Assembly (NCBI GenBank): GCA_019237515.1
Contig: JAFAGX010000348.1
Span: 1-5,871 of the forward strand
Direction of reading: 5' to 3'
Length of the DNA stretch: 5,871 nt
Source of the DNA: Acidobacteriaceae bacterium
GTDB taxonomy: Bacteria > Acidobacteriota > Terriglobia > Terriglobales > SbA1
The notes under the pieces are model-generated. The model was not told the origin of the DNA. It was given only the letters and a program-made list of their open reading frames with translations, and ran no database searches. Both the position numbers and the translations under genes were made by a program. This document shows, piece by piece, positions 1 to 5,871 of the stretch. Positions within the stretch are counted from its first letter, which is position 1; every line of letters starts with the position of its first letter.

Positions 1-2
1 TC

Positions 3-2312
3 GTCTCCGAATTGCTCGAAGGAGAGACGCTACGAGACTGTTTGAAGCGAGGTCGCCTCTCGATCCGAAAAGGTATCGATTACTCATTGCAGGTTGCACG
101 AGGGCTAGCGGCTGCCCACGACAAAGGCATTGTCCATCGCGATCTGAAACCTGAAAATCTTTTCATCACGAATGATGGCCGGGTAAAAATCCTCGACTTC
201 GGTCTGGCAAAGTTAACCCGTCCGGAATTATCGCGCGAAAGCGGGGATGCCCCGACCATCCAGGCCGTGACCGAACCCGGTGTGGTCATGGGTACGGTCG
301 GCTACATGTCACCGGAGCAAGTTCGCGGAAAAGACGCGGATCCTCGCTCGGACATTTTTTCTTTCGGCGCCATTCTCTACGAGATGATTTCGGGCAAACG
401 CGCGTTCCATGGGGAGACTGCAGCCGACACCATGAGCGCGATTCTAAAAGAAGAGCCGCCGGAACTTGCGGAAACTTCTCTCAATGTGCCTCCGGCACTG
501 GAACGCATCGTGCGACATTGCCTGGAGAAAAATCCCGCGCAGCGCTTCCACTCAATCAGCGATGTCGCGTTTGGTCTGGACGTTCTGACCGGCGTCTCGC
601 CCTCGACCACGTCAGGCAAGCAATCGATAGCGCCAGCTCGCGAGCGCAGACGGTGGCTGTTGCCCGTTGCCGCCGCCGTCCTTCTGTGCGCCGCATTGGC
701 CATCGTTTATCTAGCGGGCCAGCGTTCTTCCCGAGCAGCCATCCCTCACTTCCACCGCCTGACGTTCCGCCGCGGGACGATCTTAGCAGCGCGGTTCTCT
801 CCGGACGGTCAGACGATCATTTATGGCGCGGCCCTCGAAGGCCGGCCCACAGAGTTGTTCACAACTCGTTTCGATAGCACCGACTCGCGTTCACTCGGCT
901 TGGAGAAAACGCAATTGCTCAGCGTGTCGCCCAATGGCGAACTCGCGGTGAACATGGATCACCGCCAAATGTCGCCCTTTACTGCCTCCGGGACTCTGGG
1001 GCGAGTGCCGCTCGCCGGTGGCGCGCCGCGCGAAGTAGCGGACGATGTTACGTGGGCCGATTGGACGCCGGATGGCTCTGATATCGCCATTACCAGGGTC
1101 GCCGAGCGCGGTGACAACCTGCAGTTCCCAGTCGGAAAAATCATTTATCAGCCACGCGGCTGGGTGAGCCATGTGCGTTTCTCGCCGCACGGCGACATGA
1201 TCGCCGTCGCTGATCACGTACCAAATGGCGATGACGGTCGAGTGGTCATTCTCGACCGCAACGGTCACATCAAACTCGCATCGAGCTTCTTTATTACGGT
1301 TCAGGGACTCGCGTGGTCACCCGATCAGAAAGAAGTGTGGTTTACAGCCTCAAAAGAAGGTTCGTCGCGGGCACTCTATGCCATGGATCTGTCCGGGAAA
1401 GAACGCCTGGTGCTCCGGGTTCCCGGTGTGCTGACCATACAGGACATCACCAAAAACGGTCGCGCATTGCTTACGGTCGAGAGTGATCACTTCGGCATTC
1501 TTGGTTTCCACGATGGCGACAAAAATGAACGAGATCTTTCCTGGTTCGACTGGAGTTTGCTTGCCGACGTCTCGCCCGACGGCAAGAACCTTGTATTTTT
1601 TGAAAGTGGAGAAGGGGTAGGCAGCAATTATTCCGTATTCATGCGCGGAATGGATGGCAGCCCCGCAGTTCGCTTGGGCAGCGGTGAATTTCCTGATCTT
1701 TCGCGCGACGGCAAATGGGTCGCAGCGCTTAATCTTGCTTCTCCGTCGCAAATCGAACTACTACCCACGGGAGCAGGGCAACCGCGGGTAGTCACGAATG
1801 ATTCGCTCGAGCATACCCGGGTCCGGTGGGTTCCATCTGGACGTGCACTTATTTTTTCTGCCTTCGACACCAACCACGGGCCGCGCACTTACTGGATGGA
1901 TTTGGACAGCGGCAAAATGCGACCCGTTACACCGGAAGGAACTCTCGGATTGCTTGTTTCGCCTGATGGCAAATTCCTTTTGGCTCGCGACTCCGAGAGA
2001 AAGCGCTGGTTATACCCGCTCGAGGGCGGCGATCCGCAGCCGTTTGATTTCACGCTCGACCCGAATGATTTCATCATCGATTGGGAAAAGGATGGCAAGA
2101 GTCTCCTCGTGATGAAGCCGGGAAATCCAGCGAGAGTCATGCGCGTTTATGTTGGATCCTCAAAAATAGAAGATGTGAAGACCTTGTCGCCATCCGACCC
2201 AGCGGGCGTTGTTACCGTAGGTGGGGCCCACTTCAGCGCCGATCGCAAAAGCTACGCCTACGATTATTTCCGAATTCTGTCGGACCTCTACGTTGTAGAC
2301 GGCCTGAAATAA
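3..2312 (+). CDS. Membrane-anchored Ser/Thr protein kinase with C-terminal TolB/WD40-like propeller (5' partial)
   Basis: This transfers phosphate from ATP to Ser/Thr of unknown partner proteins; the kinase domain should be cytoplasmic and the propeller extracytoplasmic. The frame is already open at base 3 (VSE before LLEGETL), so the TTG at 12 is not the real start; the Gly-rich loop, ATP-binding Lys and helix-C Glu lie outside the window. Counting from the codon at 12: catalytic loop HRDLKPEN at 42-49 (Asp44, Asn49), DFG at 62-64, GTVGYMSPE at 94-102, SDIFSFG at 113-119. All these residues are intact, and it is an RD-type kinase. A basic stretch (RERRR) precedes one membrane span at about 215-235. 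Residues 250-755 carry about eleven beta-propeller motifs of the SPDG kind, e.g. RFSPDG at 261 and VSPDGK at 520 and 649. The C-terminus LSDLYVVDGLK is typical of acidobacterial members. The signal and targets are unknown. A GH39-like gene follows after 75 bases. Confidence 0.93.
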   Translation, partial: VSELLEGETLRDCLKRGRLSIRKGIDYSLQVARGLAAAHDKGIVHRDLKPENLFITNDGRVKILDFGLAKLTRPELSRESGDAPTIQAVTEPGVVMGTVGYMSPEQVRGKDADPRSDIFSFGAILYEMISGKRAFHGETAADTMSAILKEEPPELAETSLNVPPALERIVRHCLEKNPAQRFHSISDVAFGLDVLTGVSPSTTSGKQSIAPARERRRWLLPVAAAVLLCAALAIVYLAGQRSSRAAIPHFHRLTFRRGTILAARFSPDGQTIIYGAALEGRPTELFTTRFDSTDSRSLGLEKTQLLSVSPNGELAVNMDHRQMSPFTASGTLGRVPLAGGAPREVADDVTWADWTPDGSDIAITRVAERGDNLQFPVGKIIYQPRGWVSHVRFSPHGDMIAVADHVPNGDDGRVVILDRNGHIKLASSFFITVQGLAWSPDQKEVWFTASKEGSSRALYAMDLSGKERLVLRVPGVLTIQDITKNGRALLTVESDHFGILGFHDGDKNERDLSWFDWSLLADVSPDGKNLVFFESGEGVGSNYSVFMRGMDGSPAVRLGSGEFPDLSRDGKWVAALNLASPSQIELLPTGAGQPRVVTNDSLEHTRVRWVPSGRALIFSAFDTNHGPRTYWMDLDSGKMRPVTPEGTLGLLVSPDGKFLLARDSERKRWLYPLEGGDPQPFDFTLDPNDFIIDWEKDGKSLLVMKPGNPARVMRVYVGSSKIEDVKTLSPSDPAGVVTVGGAHFSADRKSYAYDYFRILSDLYVVDGLK
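651..716 (+). other. Single transmembrane segment of the kinase
   Basis: The stretch WLLPVAAAVLLCAALAIVYL follows the positively charged RERRR. By the positive-inside rule this puts the kinase domain in the cytoplasm and the following propeller outside the inner membrane. It is the only clear hydrophobic span in the visible part of the protein. Confidence 0.85.
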
Positions 2313-2378
2313 ATAGAGATTTAGGCGTGGCAGAACCTTTATGAGTGATAGGCAGCCAAGAACTCCACTGTGATTGGC

Positions 2379-2382
2379 GGAG
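2379..2382 (+). promoter_or_regulatory. Ribosome binding site that fixes the hydrolase start at the ATG at 2388
   Basis: GGAG (within GGCGGAG) lies 5 bases before the ATG at 2388. An in-frame GTG at 2370 would add six residues (MIGGVD) and would place this purine-rich site inside the coding region. The GTG has no comparable upstream site, and the ATG start gives a cleaner signal peptide, so the ATG is preferred. Confidence 0.65.
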
Positions 2383-2387
2383 TCGAT

Positions 2388-3956
2388 ATGCATGTTTCTC
2401 TTTACCGCCTCTGTTTCGTGCTGGTTTGTGCGATCGCCGGCGCGCAGAATACCCCAACCCAAGGGTTTCGTTCAGTTCAGGTCGATGCTGCAAAGGTAGT
2501 CGGCCACATCCGGTCGTTGCAGGGTCTCAACGGGCCGCCCATCCCCGTAATGGCGGGTCTTCCCAACCTTATCGAGCAATACAAAGAGCTTCGAGTGAAC
2601 CAGGTCCGAACCCACGATTACATGGGGCCGACTGATATCGATGCGCAATTCACCGTAGATAACCCGATGCTTGCCTGGCTAATTCCAGATTGGTCGCAGC
2701 GCGCTGGAGTAGTAAAGTCAGGAAACGCGAGCATCATCTTTCCTGATTGGAGTGCCGATCCCGACGAGCCGGAGAGCTACAATTTTGGTCCTACCGACGG
2801 TGTTCTCGCCGCCATTCACGCCACTGGAGCCGAGGTCTACTACCGCATTGGCCGCAGTTGGGGAGCAAACAACGTAAGCCCGCCTCCGGATTTTGACAAG
2901 TACGCCAACGTAGTGAAACACGTTGCCATGCACTACAACCGCGGATGGGCAAACGGCTTTCACTACGCGATACGTTACTGGGAGTTCTGGAATGAACCGG
3001 AGGCGCTTTTCTGGTCCGGCACCCCTGAGCAGTTTTACTTGCTATACGAGAAAACGGCCCGGGCCCTGAAGTCTGCGGATCCGATGCTCAAGGTTGGCGG
3101 CGATGCAAAAGCGATTGCCTCCAACCCGGATGCCTATCGCGAGGGCTTCATCGATTACTGTGCGGCACATCACTTGCCACTCGATTTCTACTCATGGCAT
3201 ACCTATGCAGACTCGTCGGCTGATCCATACGACGCAGTTCGCCTGGGACGAGAAATTCGCTCCTTGCTCGATGCGCACGGTTATCCGAAAGCCGAGAGCA
3301 TTTTGTCGGAATGGAACCTGACTCCTGACTTCACGGAGAAGCAACAGGCACGGCTGCGCGGCGAAGAAAATGCGGCCTATATCGGCGCCGTGCTCAGCTA
3401 TCTGCAAGATGCGCCGGTCGACTTGGCACACTTTTATCGCGGCGACGGCGCATGGATGGGACTGTTCGATTTGAATGGCGGCTATTTCAAGACAGCTTAC
3501 GCATTCAAGGCGATGGGGGGAATGCAAGACACGCCGCTGCGGCTCGCGGTCACAGGCGGCGATACATTCGGCTTTGCAATTTTGGCGGGGAGTTCGGCAG
3601 ACAAAAAAACAATTCAAATTTTAGTTAGCAATTACGCGATTCCGTCTAACTTCGAGCCGAGTAAGATGGAACTTCCGGCGGACGTGGCTAAGTGGGCACC
3701 GCTGCCCGACTTCTCCAAATTCAAATTTTTGTCGCGACGAACGGATATCGTTTATCGAAACAACGGCGGCTACGATCTGACGATCAACCATTTGCCCTGG
3801 GGCAAGAAGTCATGCCGCGTGCAGCGATATCGAATTAGCCAAACTCAGAATCTCGATCTCATTGACGATAAGCGCAGCCAGGGAGACAGCCTGAAACTAC
3901 AGAGTGCGCTCCCACCAGATGCACTAGAGCTTATTGTGGTGCAGCAACAGCAATAA
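2388..3956 (+). CDS. Secreted glycoside hydrolase, GH39-like (clan A TIM barrel)
   Basis: This is a predicted retaining glycosidase of 522 residues; the substrate cannot be read from the sequence. Known GH39 enzymes include beta-xylosidases, alpha-L-iduronidases and exopolysaccharide hydrolases. A signal peptide spans residues 1-19 (hydrophobic LCFVLVCAIAGA, likely cut AGA|Q). A TIM barrel follows at about 30-380. WEFWNEPE near 198-205 carries the acid/base Glu203 (codon at 2994), SWHTYA lies at 269-274, and LSEWN has the likely nucleophile Glu308 (codon at 3309). The 105-residue gap between the two glutamates is near the ~117 seen in characterised GH39 enzymes. The region from about 390 to the end, rich in alternating hydrophobics (FGFAILAG, IQILVSNYAIP), fits the family's beta-sandwich. 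No carbohydrate-binding module or anchor is visible. It lies 75 bases after the kinase gene on the same strand, with no terminator seen between them. Clan A is firm; the exact family is less certain. Confidence 0.8.
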   Translation: MHVSLYRLCFVLVCAIAGAQNTPTQGFRSVQVDAAKVVGHIRSLQGLNGPPIPVMAGLPNLIEQYKELRVNQVRTHDYMGPTDIDAQFTVDNPMLAWLIPDWSQRAGVVKSGNASIIFPDWSADPDEPESYNFGPTDGVLAAIHATGAEVYYRIGRSWGANNVSPPPDFDKYANVVKHVAMHYNRGWANGFHYAIRYWEFWNEPEALFWSGTPEQFYLLYEKTARALKSADPMLKVGGDAKAIASNPDAYREGFIDYCAAHHLPLDFYSWHTYADSSADPYDAVRLGREIRSLLDAHGYPKAESILSEWNLTPDFTEKQQARLRGEENAAYIGAVLSYLQDAPVDLAHFYRGDGAWMGLFDLNGGYFKTAYAFKAMGGMQDTPLRLAVTGGDTFGFAILAGSSADKKTIQILVSNYAIPSNFEPSKMELPADVAKWAPLPDFSKFKFLSRRTDIVYRNNGGYDLTINHLPWGKKSCRVQRYRISQTQNLDLIDDKRSQGDSLKLQSALPPDALELIVVQQQQ

Positions 3957-4008
3957 ACCACAACACTGGCGCCCGGGGGCAGCGGGATTAACCAGGTGAA
4001 TCGCGCGC

Positions 4009-5604
4009 CTACTTGCCTTTCATATTCGCGGTGGCTTGGATGAACCCAGCCACATTTTTATGCAAGTCTGTTAACGAAGCTTCGTGGGCATACACCATGT
4101 GGCCGGACTCATAGAATTTGAACTCAATATTCTTTTGCAGCTTCGGCGGAATCGGTAGATGCTGCATCTCATACACGCCCTCAAAAAATGGGGTTGCCAA
4201 ATCGAAATATCCCGCGTTCACCATTACTTTCAGGTCTGGGTTGTATTTCATGGCATTCGCCAGGTCCACCATGACATTGACCGCCTGCGGCAAAGGAAAC
4301 TTGATACCGGGTGGCTGGTGTAAGAAGTTCCAATTCTTCTCAACATCAATTTCTGGCTTGTATTCGCGGTTTTCGCCGAATTTCAAGTCCCTGCGCACGT
4401 AATCGTTGAAGGCCGAGACATAAGCTGACCCGATGGCCGCCGACTGCGGATCGTATTCCGCTTCCTTGCTGAGCGGGTCAAAAGTAGGCCCGGAGAAGCG
4501 AGTGTCGAGGCGGCCCGTGGTGGTATCGCTCTCGGATATTAGAGTTTTCTCGAACTGACCCGCATTGACACGAAGGTCCGATTTCTCAACGTAATCCACC
4601 GGCAATCCCGTGTACTGGTGCAGCTTCGCTGCAATCGCGTGACGTTGCTCAGCGCTCAACGCGGATCCCGCGGCGAGCGCGAGGGCGTAATCGGTCATCG
4701 CGAAATGTTCTACTTCTGTAAGCAGCGGTGCTAGATCTCTTGGCGAGTCCGGCAATTTATGGTGATACCAGGCGCTCGCGGTATAAGTTGGCAGCGCTAA
4801 TTGGTAGGGAAGATCGATCCCGGGATTGAGTTGCGGGGTATCGGCTCCGTTGTCGTAACCCAGACACTGCGACAGTAGAATAACGCCGTTGAAATCGATC
4901 AAACGGTCGGTTTCAAGCAGATTGATCAACGCTCCCGAACGGGTTGTGCCATAGCTTTCACCAAACAAATACTTTGGCGAATTCCATCGCCCGTACTTCG
5001 CAAGAAATTGCGCAATGAAATCGGCGAATGCCTCTGCATCTACGTCAACGCCGTAGAATGCCTTCTCTTTATCTTTGCCGGCGATGCGGCTGAAGCCTGT
5101 TCCCGGTGCATCCACAAAAACCAGGTCACTTGCGTCCAGTAAACTGTAATCATTGTTTACGATCGGATATGGCGCAGCGGGCGTGTGCGAATCATCCAGC
5201 GTCACCACCCGTTTCGGACCAAACGCTCCCATGTGTAGCCAAACTGTCGAAGATCCCGGGCCACCGTTGTAAAAAAAAGTTATCGGCCGCTTGCTGCTCG
5301 GCTCGCCGGACTGGAAATATGCCGCATAGAACATGCTTGCCTGGGCAGGCAAGTTCTTGTCTTCCTGGTCCTGGTTCTGCGGGAGGTCATCCCAGCCTTT
5401 GGGATGGACGATGATGGTGCCAGCGTACGCGTCATAAGCGATAGTTTTTCCGCCGACCGTAACCGACCCTTTGCTCGCCTGCTGCTCCGGCTTGAGATCT
5501 TCGGGCCGGGAGGAAGTCTGTTTGCTTTGCTCATCTTTTGATTGCGCGAACGATAGGACTGGAAACACCATCAATGCCACCAACGCCATAAACACACGTT
5601 TCAT
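4009..5604 (-). CDS. Secreted serine carboxypeptidase, peptidase family S10
   Basis: This removes C-terminal residues from peptides, probably in the periplasm or outside the cell. The protein is 531 residues and complete. Residues 1-20 form a signal peptide (MKRV, then a hydrophobic core, likely cut SFA|QS). A polar Gln/Lys/Ser-rich linker follows to about 45. The alpha/beta-hydrolase core shows FFYNGGPGSS at 110-119 (oxyanion region), DAPGTGFS at 165-172, GESYG at 215-219 with nucleophile Ser217, GYFDLATPF at 465-473 with Asp468, and ESGHMVYAH at 499-507 with His502. All three triad residues are present. The Ser-Asp interval (251) is longer than in yeast carboxypeptidase Y (192), and residues 248-440 would form the cap/insert. 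Only one cysteine (Cys247) is present, so the disulfides of eukaryotic homologues are absent. The gene converges with the hydrolase and has its own promoter. The start is supported by a ribosome site 5 bases upstream. Confidence 0.93.
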   Translation of the reverse strand: MKRVFMALVALMVFPVLSFAQSKDEQSKQTSSRPEDLKPEQQASKGSVTVGGKTIAYDAYAGTIIVHPKGWDDLPQNQDQEDKNLPAQASMFYAAYFQSGEPSSKRPITFFYNGGPGSSTVWLHMGAFGPKRVVTLDDSHTPAAPYPIVNNDYSLLDASDLVFVDAPGTGFSRIAGKDKEKAFYGVDVDAEAFADFIAQFLAKYGRWNSPKYLFGESYGTTRSGALINLLETDRLIDFNGVILLSQCLGYDNGADTPQLNPGIDLPYQLALPTYTASAWYHHKLPDSPRDLAPLLTEVEHFAMTDYALALAAGSALSAEQRHAIAAKLHQYTGLPVDYVEKSDLRVNAGQFEKTLISESDTTTGRLDTRFSGPTFDPLSKEAEYDPQSAAIGSAYVSAFNDYVRRDLKFGENREYKPEIDVEKNWNFLHQPPGIKFPLPQAVNVMVDLANAMKYNPDLKVMVNAGYFDLATPFFEGVYEMQHLPIPPKLQKNIEFKFYESGHMVYAHEASLTDLHKNVAGFIQATANMKGK

Positions 5605-5609
5605 GCGGG

Positions 5610-5615
5610 CCCTCT
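5610..5615 (-). promoter_or_regulatory. Ribosome binding site of the S10 carboxypeptidase
   Basis: On the minus strand AGAGGG lies 5 bases before the ATG at 5604, which is good Shine-Dalgarno placement. It agrees with the signal peptide starting immediately at that Met. Confidence 0.7.
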
Positions 5616-5635
5616 TTGGAAATTGAGTTGGACTT

Positions 5636-5665
5636 TTGCCACAAGCGACAGCGCGCCATTATAGC
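5636..5665 (+). promoter_or_regulatory. Possible divergent plus-strand promoter overlapping the carboxypeptidase promoter
   Basis: TTGCCA (5636-5641, 5 of 6 to the -35 consensus) and TATAGC (5660-5665, 4 of 6 to the -10) are 18 bases apart. Its -10 box overlaps the minus-strand TATAAT. Predicted initiation near 5672 falls just before the ATG at 5674. Matches of this quality are common by chance, so this is only a candidate. Confidence 0.25.
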
Positions 5666-5687
5666 GATCCCGAATGCTAGTTTCGAA
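5658..5687 (-). promoter_or_regulatory. Probable sigma70-type promoter of the S10 carboxypeptidase
   Basis: The minus strand reads TATAAT at 5663-5658, an exact -10 consensus. A weak -35 candidate, TTCGAA (3 of 6 matches), lies at 5687-5682 with an 18-base spacer. A better hexamer, TGGACA at 5694-5689, is too far away (25 bases). Transcription would begin near 5651, leaving a leader of about 46 bases. The -10 box is seen directly; its use is inferred. Confidence 0.5.
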
Positions 5688-5871
5688 TGTCCATCGTCAG
5701 GACTACTTGGGCTGCGCAAATAGCCCGAAGGCCGCCGCCGACGTGCTGGCCAAGCCGTTAGGTAAACTAGTAAAGATTGTCGGCGACGTCGAGAGCATGG
5801 CCAAGGCCCTCAGGAGCGGCGATGCCTTGATGCTGAAGAACACCGCTTCCAGAAGGGCGACTAGTGATAAA
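5674..5871 (+). CDS. Unrecognised partial open reading frame running off the window (3' partial)
   Basis: From the ATG at 5674 the plus strand stays open for 66 codons to the window edge, with no stop seen. The third codon positions are mostly G or C, as expected for a coding frame in this genome. The peptide starts MLVSNVHRQDYLGC and contains a probable amphipathic helix at about residues 22-48 (VLAKPLGKLVKIVGDVESMA). I recognise no family, signal peptide or catalytic motif. No clear ribosome site precedes the ATG; a TTG at 5707 preceded by AGGA is another possible start. The opposite strand is also open from the edge to a stop at 5703-5705 in the frame that shares the same third positions. 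That reading is dominated by Leu, Ser, Ala and Phe and looks like a shadow, but a minus-strand gene ending here cannot be ruled out. Confidence 0.35.
   Translation, partial: MLVSNVHRQDYLGCANSPKAAADVLAKPLGKLVKIVGDVESMAKALRSGDALMLKNTASRRATSDK
5706..5730. other. Small imperfect stem-loop
   Basis: GGGCT (5709-5713) pairs with AGCCC (5722-5726) around an 8-base loop. CTT (5706-5708) and AAG (5728-5730) extend the stem across one bulged G (5727). No T-run follows on either strand, so it is not a standard intrinsic terminator. It sits inside the right-edge open frame and may be incidental. Confidence 0.3.

Noticed and set aside
12..14. TTG at 12 as the kinase start
   Set aside because: The frame is open upstream, with family-typical residues (VSE before LLEGETL), and the kinase N-lobe would be missing. 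The gene begins outside the window.
1350..1751. Antisense open frame of 133 codons inside the kinase gene, with others at 891-1268 and 377-703
   Set aside because: They lie wholly opposite a confident kinase/propeller frame and show no recognisable motifs. Long antisense frames are expected at this GC content.
2370..2372. GTG at 2370 as the hydrolase start
   Set aside because: The ATG at 2388 has GGAG five bases upstream and gives a standard signal peptide; the GTG has neither.
2341..2373. Ten-codon frame (MSDRQPRTPL) just before the hydrolase, possible leader peptide
   Set aside because: It has no ribosome site, no run of a regulatory amino acid and no attenuator-like hairpins. Frames this short are common by chance.
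3192..3617. Antisense open frame of 141 codons inside the hydrolase gene
   Set aside because: It is opposite a well-supported catalytic domain, its composition is rich in Cys, Arg and His as in shadow frames, and it has no domain signature.
3611..3729. Twelve-base direct repeat AATTCAAATTTT at 3611-3622 and 3718-3729
   Set aside because: About one such 12-mer pair is expected by chance in a window this size. Both copies are in AT-rich coding sequence and are read in different frames.
5106..5414. Plus-strand open frame opposite the carboxypeptidase (also 4118-4402)
   Set aside because: These overlap the conserved S10 core on the other strand and have a Cys/Pro/His-rich shadow-like composition.

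Overview
The window most resembles a piece of an Acidobacteriota chromosome. This rests on three things: moderate-to-high GC, a Ser/Thr kinase joined to a TolB/WD40-like propeller of the kind that is abundant in that phylum (including its characteristic C-terminus LSDLYVVDGLK and the phrase DWSLLADVSPDGK), and a secreted bacterial S10 serine carboxypeptidase. The taxonomic call is inference from protein style, not from a marker gene.

Layout, left to right. Positions 3-2312 (+) hold a membrane-anchored Ser/Thr protein kinase, cut at its N-terminus by the window edge. After a 75-base gap, positions 2388-3956 (+) hold a secreted clan-A glycoside hydrolase that looks like family GH39. A 52-base convergent gap follows. 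Positions 4009-5604 (-) hold a secreted S10-family serine carboxypeptidase, read from a leader that carries a consensus TATAAT -10 box. The last ~270 bases contain that promoter region and, divergently on the + strand, an open frame (5674 to the window end) that runs off the edge and that I do not recognise.

How the genes may work together: the kinase would sense or transmit an extracytoplasmic cue, and the hydrolase and carboxypeptidase would act outside the inner membrane on glycans and peptides respectively. Only the kinase and hydrolase share a strand and could be co-transcribed. The carboxypeptidase is a separate unit. No RNA gene, mobile element, CRISPR array or long repeat was seen. 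The three main genes belong to recognisable families, and I see no convincing new multi-gene system. The least explained parts are the substrate of the GH39-like enzyme and the partial frame at the right edge.
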